From Nevskiaceae bacterium (GTDB taxonomy: Bacteria; Pseudomonadota; Gammaproteobacteria; Nevskiales; Nevskiaceae): a DNA stretch of 43,226 nt. Location of the stretch: NCBI GenBank assembly GCA_021731445.1, contig JAKFXK010000064.1:1-43226 (forward strand), read 5' to 3'. The notes under the pieces are model-generated. The model was not told the origin of the DNA, made no database searches, and was given only the letters and a program-made list of their open reading frames with translations. Both the position numbers and the translations under genes were made by a program. This document shows, in pieces, positions 8,340 to 16,676 of this stretch (position 1 is the first letter of the stretch; each line of letters starts with the position of its first letter).

Positions 8340-11015
8340 TTATGGTGTGGGTGCAACCAGGAAGATGTCGAAGGTATCGCAGACGTTGCTGCCTTCATCG
8401 GCGCAGGCCGCAAAAGAGCCATCGATGCAGGCGGTGATCTTGACGATGTTGTTGGACGGCTGGCCTGGGGCGAATGTCGATGGCAGTAGATAAGTGGTGA
8501 TGGCCTTGCCGTCGCTGCCCGTCGTGCCGCCCCCGGGGGTGATTTCCTCGTTGTCGGACTTCGGCGAGGTGGCACTCTGGCAGAAGCCGAACTTGACCTT
8601 GATGTTGTCGAGCGGCTGGCTGGCGTCATTCAGCACTTCCAGCGTCAAGGGCATCTGGGTGTCCCTGCCGCGGGTCATCTTGTCGCTTTGCCCGGTGAGC
8701 GTGACGTTGAACTCGCGATTGGGGATGACGTCGATAAACTGCAGGGCCGTGATGCTCTTGCGCGCGCCTGGGCTCGCCGTATCGCTGCACGTGCGGTTTT
8801 CGGTGGCGGTGATTTCGGCAAATCCCGAGCGGTCGCTGTAGGCAGCGAGCGCATCGGCGGAGTCGAAGTTGCCGCTGCTGTTCAGCAGCACGCGTTTGCG
8901 CTCGGGAGGGCTGGTGGGATCACCTGAGACGATCAGCCCGAACTTGGTGCCGGTGCCGGTGCCGCCGCCCGGAGCGGTCATGGTCAGGTCAAGGCAGCCG
9001 GCAACGCCGGCATTGCTGGCATCCCTCCACTCGAAGTTGAGCCGGGTGGCCTGATCGCGCCCGGTGGGGGCCGATGCGCCATAAGCCGGCGGTGCGGCAA
9101 AACCGAAACTGTCGGCACGCACCGTGACGATCTTGCTGGCGGTGCATACGGCTTCAGGATCGCTCTGGCACTGACTGGTGAGTGCGGCCTTGTTGCCGCT
9201 ATCGAGGCTGGCATTGATGGTAAGGGTCGTGTCGTCCGCACCCGTTGCGGCGGGCTTGATGTTGAAGCGCACCTGCCCGAATGCGTCGACGATGGCCAGC
9301 GTGTTGCCGGGTTGCTCGGTGCCATCGGCGCTCAGCACGCTGATTTGGGTACCGCTCGGATTGGCACCGAGGCGCACCCTGGCGCCTTCGAGCGCCACGC
9401 CGTTCTTGCGCTTGAAGTTGAGCGTGAAGCCCGACTTGCTCTGGTTGGGCAGCGCCTCGCTGGGTCCAAGCAGGCTCATCACCGGCGCGGGCAGCGGTGC
9501 CTCTGGCGAGACTGTCAGCGCGTAGTTCACCGTCGGGTTGACGCCATCGACATCGGTGGCGTCGATCTTGATTGTCACTGCCGTATTGCTGGTGACCGAT
9601 GGCGCGCGGTAATCGAACTCGACCTGACCGACTCCGTCGGTGCTGAGGCCATTTGGCGTGGTGACCGTACCCGCACTGGCAGTGAAGCTGAGCGGCTTGC
9701 CATCGACCGGGACGCCATTGCCATCCACGAGAGTGGCCAGCAGGCCGGTAATGATCGTGCCGGAGCCAATCTGGATGGCACCGCTTGGCTCGCCGCTGGG
9801 GCCTTCTGCGGTGAGCACAGGCGCGGAGATCCGGTTGACGGTGATGACCACCGGCACGGCGGCCTGGATGGTGTCAGTGCCAAACCGGTAGCTGCCTTCC
9901 AGCGTGACTTTTTGCGTCGCGGTGGCGCGTGGTGCCCGATAGCGGAACCTGACCTCGCCGTTGCTGTTGGTCACGAAGCTGGTGCGGGTTGGTGTGCCCC
10001 CGGTTGAGGTGAGCAAGCTGCCCGCTGCCTTTCCGGTCGAATCCGTCAGCGTCAGGGAGACGGTGGTGCCCGAAACGGCCCTGCCATTTTCGTCCAGCAA
10101 AGTGGCCACGAAGCCATCGGTGGTGCTGAGCGCGGCCACCGTCTGCTTGCTGCCATTGGGGGCAGTGACGGTCAGCGTCGGTGCCAGGGGTTCCGGCGGT
10201 GGCGGAACAACGACGACGAGGAATCCCGCCGTCAGTGCCTTTCCATCGGCATTGCCAGTGGCCGTGATGGTGACATCGGTCTCTTCCTTGATCGTGCTGG
10301 GACTGGTGTAGTCGAAACCGACCTGGCCGCTTGCATCGGTCAGATTGCCCTGCGGCGTCCGAACCCTGCCGGTATTGGCGTCGATGTCGTTCTTGGCGGT
10401 GAAGGTCAGCGTCACGTCCGCGACCGGGTCGTTAACGCTATCCAGCACCGTGGCCAGGAAGCCCTTGGCCGATTGACCGGCTTGCAGCGTGATGGAACCT
10501 GACAGCTTGCCGTCCGGCCCGCGGATGGACAGCTTGGCGGGGTTGGGATTGATGCTGGTGTCGCAGGTGCCGGTGATCTTGTCGCCGCCAGCGGTCGTGG
10601 CGGTGCCGGTGATGGTCGCTGCCGTGCGTTTGGCAACTCCCGTCGGCGCATTGAAGGCAAACAGCACCTTGCCTGCCGTGTTGGTGTTGGCCCCGCCCAG
10701 ATTGGTGCCGCCCGTGGGTTTGTCGGCAATGATGCTGCCGGCGGGCATACCGGTAACCACGGCTGCGAGGCCGACGAAGCTATTGGGCACTGGACGGCCG
10801 CCGGGATTGGTCAGGGTCGCCGTGAAGCCCTTGGTGACCTTGCCGGAGAGCGTGTCGCTTGGGCAGTCCAGTACCACCTTGAGCGCCGCTGCATTGCCCG
10901 GCGTGCCGGGATTGTTGAGATCAAGCAAGGCGCCGCTATCGGTGCTGCCGCCACTGCAGGCCCCAAGCCCGGCAAAAGCAGCTAGCAAGGCAAAACGGAA
11001 GATCATGGCGCGCAT
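8340..11015 (-). CDS. Large lipoprotein with about six to seven tandem Ig-like (Big_1/invasin-type) domains
   Basis: The 891-residue protein has a short signal peptide ending in the lipobox LGAC, so C20 would be lipidated. Repeats of roughly 110 residues follow. Several share the pattern L-x-A-T-L-x-D-x-N-G-x-P-V, then a T-D-x-x-G-x-V-x-F-x-Y-x-(A/S)-P block. This is typical of bacterial Ig-like group 1 (Big_1) domains of intimin and invasin. The last third contains extra cysteines that could form disulfides. No catalytic motif is seen. It lies between pilQ and aroK: 88 bases after pilQ, with one base before aroK. ATG 11015 was chosen for its AGAG ribosome site; an in-frame GTG at 11024 is possible. 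Probably a surface or periplasm-facing outer-membrane lipoprotein; a pilus-related role is inferred from position only. Confidence 0.88.
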   Translation of the reverse strand: MRAMIFRFALLAAFAGLGACSGGSTDSGALLDLNNPGTPGNAAALKVVLDCPSDTLSGKVTKGFTATLTNPGGRPVPNSFVGLAAVVTGMPAGSIIADKPTGGTNLGGANTNTAGKVLFAFNAPTGVAKRTAATITGTATTAGGDKITGTCDTSINPNPAKLSIRGPDGKLSGSITLQAGQSAKGFLATVLDSVNDPVADVTLTFTAKNDIDANTGRVRTPQGNLTDASGQVGFDYTSPSTIKEETDVTITATGNADGKALTAGFLVVVVPPPPEPLAPTLTVTAPNGSKQTVAALSTTDGFVATLLDENGRAVSGTTVSLTLTDSTGKAAGSLLTSTGGTPTRTSFVTNSNGEVRFRYRAPRATATQKVTLEGSYRFGTDTIQAAVPVVITVNRISAPVLTAEGPSGEPSGAIQIGSGTIITGLLATLVDGNGVPVDGKPLSFTASAGTVTTPNGLSTDGVGQVEFDYRAPSVTSNTAVTIKIDATDVDGVNPTVNYALTVSPEAPLPAPVMSLLGPSEALPNQSKSGFTLNFKRKNGVALEGARVRLGANPSGTQISVLSADGTEQPGNTLAIVDAFGQVRFNIKPAATGADDTTLTINASLDSGNKAALTSQCQSDPEAVCTASKIVTVRADSFGFAAPPAYGASAPTGRDQATRLNFEWRDASNAGVAGCLDLTMTAPGGGTGTGTKFGLIVSGDPTSPPERKRVLLNSSGNFDSADALAAYSDRSGFAEITATENRTCSDTASPGARKSITALQFIDVIPNREFNVTLTGQSDKMTRGRDTQMPLTLEVLNDASQPLDNIKVKFGFCQSATSPKSDNEEITPGGGTTGSDGKAITTYLLPSTFAPGQPSNNIVKITACIDGSFAACADEGSNVCDTFDIFLVAPTP

Positions 11016-11048
11016 TTGGGGCACTCTGGGTATGTCCGGCGAAGCCCA

Positions 11049-11098
11049 AGTATAAAACTGTCCGACAAGCGACAGCTGCCCCCGTCGCCTAGGGCGAC
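11049..11098 (-). promoter_or_regulatory. pilQ-Ig lipoprotein gap: two hairpins and a -10-like box
   Basis: Two hairpins follow the pilQ stop on the minus strand. The first is GTCGCC/GGCGAC (11084-11089 with 11093-11098, 3-base loop). The second is CTGTC/GACAG (11071-11075 with 11058-11062), followed by TTTTATA. The second with its T-run could be a weak terminator or attenuator. TATACT (11054-11049) resembles a -10 box about 34 bases upstream of the lipoprotein start; no clear -35 box is seen. Confidence 0.35.
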
Positions 11099-11103
11099 TA
11101 GAT

Positions 11104-13227
11104 TTAATTCACCCTCAGGTTTTCCGAAACGATCCTCGGCGTGACGAAGATCAGCAGTTCACGCTTGGTGGTGCGGGTGGAGTCGAACCGGAAAGCACGA
11201 CCCAGATAGGGAATATCGCCGAGCAAGGGCACCTTGCTCTGGGAGTCGATACGGCTCTGGTCGTAGATCCCGCCCAGCACCACGGTCTGGCCGTTGTCGA
11301 CGAGTACCTGGGTGATGACCCTGCGGGTGTCGATCGAGGGGGCGGTGCCGCCGTTGCCGGTGTTCACGTCCTGACCCTGGCTGTCGTTGTTGACCTCCAG
11401 ATCCATGACGATCTTTTCATCCGGCGTGATCTGCGGCGTGACCTTGAGCGAGAGCACGGCTTTTTTGAACGAAACCGTGGTGGCACCGCTGCTGGCAGCC
11501 TGTTGGAAGGGGATTTCACGGCCCTGTTCGATCGAGGCCTGCTTGGCATTGGCGGTGATGACGCGCGGGGTCGACACCACCTCGCCACGGCCCTCGGTTT
11601 GCAGGGCAGAGAGTTCGAGGTCCAGTGCAAAGTCCGAGCCCAGCAAAGCGAAGCCGATACGCCCGGCCGTTCCAGAAGCAGGCAGCGCGAAGTTGAAACC
11701 GGTGCTGGAAAGCGAGCCGGTGGATACGCCGGTCGATGCCGTGTTGCCAAGACCGTTGCCGCCGCCGGCTCCGAAGAAGACCGGGCTATTGCCCCTGGTG
11801 CGGCCGACCGCGTTGGCGCCGATACGGGCACCGAGTTCCTTGGAGTAATCATCGTTGGCAACGACGATGCGGGATTCGATCAGGACCTGACGCACTGGGA
11901 TGTCGAGTCGGCTGATGAGGGCGCGGATCTCCGCCAGCTTTTCACGGGTTTCCAGCACCAACAGGTTGTTGGTGCGCTCGTCGATGGTGACGCGGCCGCG
12001 TTCGCTCATCACCGAATTTTCCCCGGAGCGGAGCAGATTGGCGATCTCGGAGGCCTTGGCGTAGTTGACCTGGATGATTTCGGAGCGCACGGGAGCCAGC
12101 GTGACCTTGGATTTCTCAGCCTCTGCCTCTTCCTTCTCGCGCGCAGCCAGCTCGCCCAGTGGGGCCACCAGCATGACATTGCCCTGCTGCCTGAGACCTA
12201 GCCCCTTGGTGCGGAGGATGATGTCGAGCGCCTGATCCCAGGGCACGTTCTGCAGACGCATGGCGAGTTCGCCGTTGACCGAGTCGCTGACCACCATGTT
12301 GGTGCCGGCGACATCGGCAATGATCTGCAGCAGCGAGCGGATATCGACACTCTGGAACGACAGCGAGATGCGCTCGCCGGTATAGAGCGGCTCGTTGCGG
12401 CGCCGGTCTTCGAGTTTTTCCTGCGACAGCGGCTGCAGTTCCAGCGTGAAGCTGTTGCCGGACTGGTAAGCCACTTGCTCGAAGTCCGCCGAGGTCACCG
12501 GCGTCACCGTCATGACGGTGTGAACACCATCGCGGGTGATGTCGATGAACTTCACCGGAGTGGCGAAATCCAGCACATCGAGCCGGCGGATCAGGGATTC
12601 GACCGGAGTCGCATTCTTGAAGCGGGCGATCACCTTGCCGCTTTCCTCTTTCACATCCACGGCGGTGCTGGCGTCGGTCAGTGCGACGACGATGCGGCCC
12701 TCGCCCTTCTCGCCCCGGCGGAAGTCCACCGCAGTGACTGCGGAAGTGCCGGCGAGGTTCGCGGGCGTTGATCTCAGGCTGGGGGCCGCCGCCGCACTGG
12801 CGTTGCCCACGGTCAGCTCGACAAACACCTTGTTGCCGTCGATGCGCACCGCGTAGGGGGTGGATTCTGTCAGCTCGATAACGACACGGGTGCGGCCCTT
12901 GGCCTCGGCCGCCGCGACGGCCCGCGCCTTGCCGACGCCGATTTTGCGGAAGCGTTCGGCCAGCGCGAGGCGGGTATTGGGCAAATCCAGCGAAAGGCGT
13001 GCCGGCTTGTCGATGGTGAATACCACCGGATCGGGCGCCGCCTCGGACAGTGTCAGCGTCAGCAGCAGTCTTTCGCTGTCGAGACTGACGAAATCCACCG
13101 ATTGCAGGGCGCGGCTCGGCTGGGCAGAAGTCACAGGACTGACTGCGAGCAGGCCGGTCAATACGGCGGCGGCCAGGATCACGACGCCACTGAGGCGGGA
13201 CTTGGTGCGGGTCATCAGGCTGGACAT
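11104..13227 (-). CDS. pilQ: Type IV pilus secretin PilQ
   Basis: The 707-residue outer-membrane channel has a signal peptide (1-35). Two AMIN-type beta domains (about 37-270), which bind peptidoglycan, come next. Secretin N domains with ISLSFQSVDIRSLLQIIADV follow, then the secretin core ending VPLLGDIPYLGRAFRFD and ELLIFVTPRIV. Oligomers form the gate through which the pilus leaves. ATG 13227 has an AGGGAG ribosome site; longer in-frame extensions overlap pilP and are shadow sequence. It follows pilP by 16 bases as the last pilus gene of the operon. Confidence 0.97.
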   Translation of the reverse strand: MSSLMTRTKSRLSGVVILAAAVLTGLLAVSPVTSAQPSRALQSVDFVSLDSERLLLTLTLSEAAPDPVVFTIDKPARLSLDLPNTRLALAERFRKIGVGKARAVAAAEAKGRTRVVIELTESTPYAVRIDGNKVFVELTVGNASAAAAPSLRSTPANLAGTSAVTAVDFRRGEKGEGRIVVALTDASTAVDVKEESGKVIARFKNATPVESLIRRLDVLDFATPVKFIDITRDGVHTVMTVTPVTSADFEQVAYQSGNSFTLELQPLSQEKLEDRRRNEPLYTGERISLSFQSVDIRSLLQIIADVAGTNMVVSDSVNGELAMRLQNVPWDQALDIILRTKGLGLRQQGNVMLVAPLGELAAREKEEAEAEKSKVTLAPVRSEIIQVNYAKASEIANLLRSGENSVMSERGRVTIDERTNNLLVLETREKLAEIRALISRLDIPVRQVLIESRIVVANDDYSKELGARIGANAVGRTRGNSPVFFGAGGGNGLGNTASTGVSTGSLSSTGFNFALPASGTAGRIGFALLGSDFALDLELSALQTEGRGEVVSTPRVITANAKQASIEQGREIPFQQAASSGATTVSFKKAVLSLKVTPQITPDEKIVMDLEVNNDSQGQDVNTGNGGTAPSIDTRRVITQVLVDNGQTVVLGGIYDQSRIDSQSKVPLLGDIPYLGRAFRFDSTRTTKRELLIFVTPRIVSENLRVN

Positions 13228-13243
13228 GATGAAACTCCCTTCG

Positions 13244-13756
13244 TTATTGCGACAGCGCCAGACTGGCAGGGCGCTCCATGAAGCCCCCAAAACCGTCTGG
13301 AATGATTTCGACAAGCTCGATCGCGGCGTCGCTGACCGAGGTGATACGTCCGTAGTTCTGCCCCATGTGGTTGCCCCTGGTGACGCGGTGCACCACCTTG
13401 TCCGGGGCCTTGACCAAGGCAAACACCACATTGCCGGTGTTGATGGTGCCCAGCATGCGCAGGCCGTCGAGCGGGAACTCTTCCAGCGGTTCCGGGTTGC
13501 GGTTGGGGTCGGGGCGGATAGTGTTGCCGGGGGCATTCGGGTCTTTGGAGGGTTCGGCACGGACAAAGGGGTTGCGCCGTTCGCCGCCGACATAGGTGTA
13601 GGCCTCGTACTGCTTGATCTGCGGAATCGGCTCGATCTGCCTGGTCTTGCGCGCCTTGACCTCGGTCACATAAATTTCAAGATCGCCCATGCCGCTGCCG
13701 CAGGCGCTCAGCAGCAGGCCAAGGCACAGTGCGGCAAGAGCCGCGCGGCGGCTCAC
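13244..13756 (-). CDS. pilP: Type IV pilus assembly lipoprotein PilP
   Basis: The 170-residue lipoprotein has a signal peptide with lipobox LLSAC (C19). An extended Pro-rich stretch follows (about 40-85), then the HR-type beta domain with EEFPLDGLRMLGTI. PilP links the inner-membrane PilN-PilO complex to the periplasmic domains of PilQ. Its ATG overlaps the pilO stop by four bases. Length and layout match the family. Confidence 0.96.
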   Translation of the reverse strand: MSRRAALAALCLGLLLSACGSGMGDLEIYVTEVKARKTRQIEPIPQIKQYEAYTYVGGERRNPFVRAEPSKDPNAPGNTIRPDPNRNPEPLEEFPLDGLRMLGTINTGNVVFALVKAPDKVVHRVTRGNHMGQNYGRITSVSDAAIELVEIIPDGFGGFMERPASLALSQ

Positions 13757-14391
13757 TTGGCACCTCCCTTGGGCTTGGGCTTGGTCTCAGCCAGCTCGCT
13801 ATCGTCCAGATAGCGATAGGTCTTGGCCAGTGCGCTTAGGCGCAGCTGGGTTTTTTGCCCCTCTGATGCGCGGATTTCCACCTCGTCGATAGTGACGATG
13901 CGCGGCAGTGCGGCAACCGCACTGACGAACTCGCCCATCTGGTGATAGTCGCCGGTGACGATAATGCGATTGGGGATCTCTGCATAGAATTCTTTGCGGA
14001 TTTCCGACTGCGGCTCGAACAGCTCTTCCTCGAGGCTGGAGGCCACACGGGTCTGGGAAATATCGTTGAGCAGGTTGGCCACCTCGGTGCGGCTCGGCAG
14101 CTGCCGCAGCATGGCTCCGAAGGAGCGTTCCATCTCTGCCAGCTGCTCCTTGTAGGCATCCAGAGCCGCGACTTTTTTCTGCTTGGATTCGAACTCAGTG
14201 CGCAGTACGACTTCCCGCGACCTTCCATCCTCGAGCTCCAGATACTTGGGCTTGACGGCAAAGTTGTAGCCAAGGCCGATGATGAGCAGTGCTGCCAGGA
14301 CAGCTGCCGCGATATGCACCCACTGCGGCCAGGCACCGGGGTTCTCCATGTCGAGCGACTGGAGCTCCTTGATGGCATCTTGCAGGTTCAT
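13753..14391 (-). CDS. pilO: Type IV pilus inner-membrane protein PilO
   Basis: The 212-residue protein has one membrane segment (about 28-48), a coiled coil (about 60-105) and a ferredoxin-like periplasmic domain, with MERSFGAMLRQLPSRTEV at the junction. PilO pairs with PilN to form the alignment complex between the motor and the secretin. It overlaps pilN and pilP by four bases each, giving tight translational coupling. Confidence 0.96.
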   Translation of the reverse strand: MNLQDAIKELQSLDMENPGAWPQWVHIAAAVLAALLIIGLGYNFAVKPKYLELEDGRSREVVLRTEFESKQKKVAALDAYKEQLAEMERSFGAMLRQLPSRTEVANLLNDISQTRVASSLEEELFEPQSEIRKEFYAEIPNRIIVTGDYHQMGEFVSAVAALPRIVTIDEVEIRASEGQKTQLRLSALAKTYRYLDDSELAETKPKPKGGAK

Positions 14392-14981
14392 GGCTTTACC
14401 CCCGGAGCGGCTGCGGCCGGTTCTTCCGTTTTCTTCTTTGCCTTGGTCAGGTTCTTGACCTGCAGCGTGAAACTGCCTTCGCGCTGGTTGTTCCTGGCAC
14501 TGGTCCTGATCACCACCAGCTTCGGTTCGGCAAACCAGGGCGAGCCCTCGAAACTCTTGATGTAGCTGGAAATGCGTCCGTTGGATTCGGCCACGCCGAC
14601 GATGGTCACCGTCTCGCCGGTCTGCTTGATGGAACTCAGCGTAATGCCATCGGGGATCAGATTGACCAGCTCGTCAAAGAAATGCACGGTGGCGGAACGC
14701 GAGCTTTGCAGCTCCTCGATCACCCGCATGCGCGCCAAAAGATTCTGCTTGGTGCGTTCGAGGTCTTCGATTTCCTTGATTTTCTGGTCGATCTCGACGA
14801 TCTGCTGCTTGAGATAATCGTTGCGTGCCTGCTGCTGGCTGATGGCACTGTTCATTGCAAAATAGCCCAGCGCCACCGTGCCAACGGCGACGATACACGC
14901 CAGCACCATGATGTTGCGGAATTGCTCCAGCCGCCGTGCCCTGCGTTCGGCGCGCCAGTCCAGCAGGTTGATTTTGGTCAT
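14388..14981 (-). CDS. pilN: Type IV pilus inner-membrane protein PilN
   Basis: The 197-residue protein starts with the cytoplasmic tail TKINLLDWRAERR, the conserved segment that docks into PilM. A membrane helix (about 22-45), a coiled coil (about 48-90) and a periplasmic ferredoxin-like domain follow. It has a Lys/Ala/Pro-rich C-tail. It starts 12 bases after the pilM stop and overlaps pilO by four bases. Confidence 0.96.
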   Translation of the reverse strand: MTKINLLDWRAERRARRLEQFRNIMVLACIVAVGTVALGYFAMNSAISQQQARNDYLKQQIVEIDQKIKEIEDLERTKQNLLARMRVIEELQSSRSATVHFFDELVNLIPDGITLSSIKQTGETVTIVGVAESNGRISSYIKSFEGSPWFAEPKLVVIRTSARNNQREGSFTLQVKNLTKAKKKTEEPAAAAPGVKP

Positions 14982-14993
14982 GGCGGCTTCTCC

Positions 14994-16082
14994 CTAGTTA
15001 TCGAGGTCGAAGGCGCGATGCGCCAGGCCGCAGGCAATCAGCAGCGCAGCTTCATCCTTGGCCAGCACCGTGGGCTTGGCGCGGGCGGAAACCGCCATGC
15101 GCGAAAAGGGCCGTGCGACCACCGTCGGGATCTGTAGACGATCCTGGATGGCGCGATCCACCCCGGCGATGTGCGCGCAGCCGCCGGCGAGGATGATCTG
15201 GTCGATCTGGGAGTGCACCGCTGAAGCATTGAAGAAAAACTGGAACGAGCGGTCGATCTGCTGCGCCATGTCGGAGAGGAAGTGGCTGAGCACATCCGAC
15301 TCGAAGCCTTCCGGCAGCTGGCCGGTGCGCTTGGCCTTGCCGGCATCCTCGTAGCTCATGCCGTAGATGCGCATGATGTCTTCGGTGAGCTGCTTGCCGC
15401 CAAAGGCCTGATCGCGGGTGTAGACGGTGTCGTTGTTATGTAGGATCAGCACCGAGGTGCTCGAGGCACCCATGTCGATCACCGCTACCGTCTTGTTCCT
15501 GCCCTCGCTGGGCATCTGGTGGGTCAGGAACTGGCAGGAGTTTTCCAGCGCATTGGCCTCGATGTCGACCACCCTGGCAGTGAGGCCGGCGAGTTCGACG
15601 GCAGCGACCCGCTGCTCGACCTGCTCCTTGCGGCAGGCGGCCAGCAGCACGTCCACCTTGCCACCCTCGCGCTCGGACGGACCGATGATCTGGAAGTCCA
15701 TGTTGACCTCCTCGATCGGGTACGGAATGTATTGATCGGCCTCGGCCTTGATCTGCTGCTCCATATCGTTGTCGCTGAGCGAGGCCGACATCTGGATGAT
15801 CTTGGTGATGACCGACGAACCGGCCACCGCCACCGCCACGTTCTTGGTGCGCGTGCCGGCGCGCTGCATTGCGCGTTTGATGGCCTCGGCCACCACCTCC
15901 GGCTCGGCGATCTGCTTGTCGGCGACAGCATTGATGGGCAGCGGCTCGACGGAGTAGGCCTCGACCATCACCTGGTCGCCGCGCTTGGTCAGCTCCAGGA
16001 GCTTTACCGCACTCGAACTGATGTCGAGTCCGATCAAGCCCCGGCTGCCGCCACTGCTAGTCAGCTTTTGTAGGATCGACAT
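14994..16082 (-). CDS. pilM: Type IV pilus assembly ATPase-like protein PilM
   Basis: The 362-residue cytoplasmic protein has the actin/FtsA-like fold: GLIGLDISSSAVKLLEL at the N-terminus, AVIDMGASSTSVLIL as phosphate loop 2, and LAGGCAHIAGVDRAIQDRL near the C-terminus. PilM binds nucleotide and the PilN tail. ATG 16082 follows a GGATGGGG ribosome-site-like stretch and gives the family N-terminus MSILQKL. Longer in-frame extensions carry shadow sequence. It is the first gene of the pilMNOPQ operon. Confidence 0.96.
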   Translation of the reverse strand: MSILQKLTSSGGSRGLIGLDISSSAVKLLELTKRGDQVMVEAYSVEPLPINAVADKQIAEPEVVAEAIKRAMQRAGTRTKNVAVAVAGSSVITKIIQMSASLSDNDMEQQIKAEADQYIPYPIEEVNMDFQIIGPSEREGGKVDVLLAACRKEQVEQRVAAVELAGLTARVVDIEANALENSCQFLTHQMPSEGRNKTVAVIDMGASSTSVLILHNNDTVYTRDQAFGGKQLTEDIMRIYGMSYEDAGKAKRTGQLPEGFESDVLSHFLSDMAQQIDRSFQFFFNASAVHSQIDQIILAGGCAHIAGVDRAIQDRLQIPTVVARPFSRMAVSARAKPTVLAKDEAALLIACGLAHRAFDLDN

Positions 16083-16199
16083 GGCCCCATCCCACCGCTC
16101 GCACCCCATTGCACTCGTACATCCCCTGGCGCACATCGACCGGAGTTGGCGGCGTTCTTTTTAAAACGCAGGCCGGCCGGGTGAATAGGCGCTTACCGC

Positions 16200-16231
16200 T
16201 ATATATACCGAAAATAAGTTGCGACGCAACT
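16200..16231 (-). promoter_or_regulatory. Probable promoter of the pilM operon with an inverted repeat over -35
   Basis: On the minus strand TTGCGT (16229-16224) and TATATA (16207-16202) are 16 bases apart, a good sigma70 pair; a shifted -10 at 16205-16200 gives 18. The -35 box lies within the perfect inverted repeat AGTTGC-N3-GCAACT (16217-16231), a possible operator. The predicted transcript would have about 110 bases of leader before pilM. Confidence 0.55.
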
Positions 16232-16319
16232 AGAAGTGTGTGCGCCAAGTGCCTGATCCGCCTCCCAAAGCCGCATGGCAACTTTGCTGTTTGATGTGGC
16301 CCAAGACCACCACACCGTT

Positions 16320-16676
16320 TTAGGCTGATCGACGCCGCAGCAACAATTGCTCAATGGATGCGCCCACTGGCAGCCGCCAAAGCTGAATCAGCATGTAGAC
16401 CGCCATCGCCATGTTGCCTGCCGCCAGGATCAGCAGCAGCCAGATTGCGCGCGCCAGCCAAGAGGTTTCCTTGTAGGCCACCCAAAGCCAGAACCACAGA
16501 AAGCCGAAGTAGGCGTCGAACAAGGTTGCCACCAGCCAAGGGTTGTTGCCGCCGGCCGGGTTGGCCAAGAGATCGCCTATGGCGAGCGCAATGCTTTGAT
16601 GCCCTGTGGCCCAGATGGAGACGCCCAGCAAGCCGAAGAATGCGGCCAGCGCAAAAGTGGCAAGGGCAGGCTTCAT
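16320..16676 (-). CDS. DUF1475-like small membrane protein
   Basis: The 118-residue protein has three hydrophobic segments: about 4-24, about 48-67 with FDAYFGFLWFWLWVAYKE, and about 75-98. The middle segment fits DUF1475. No enzyme motif is visible. ATG 16676 overlaps the stop of the methyltransferase gene by four bases, so it is the last gene of the lipid-modification module. Its role is unknown; membrane location suggests it assists the neighbouring enzymes or responds to lipid change. Confidence 0.75.
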   Translation of the reverse strand: MKPALATFALAAFFGLLGVSIWATGHQSIALAIGDLLANPAGGNNPWLVATLFDAYFGFLWFWLWVAYKETSWLARAIWLLLILAAGNMAMAVYMLIQLWRLPVGASIEQLLLRRRSA

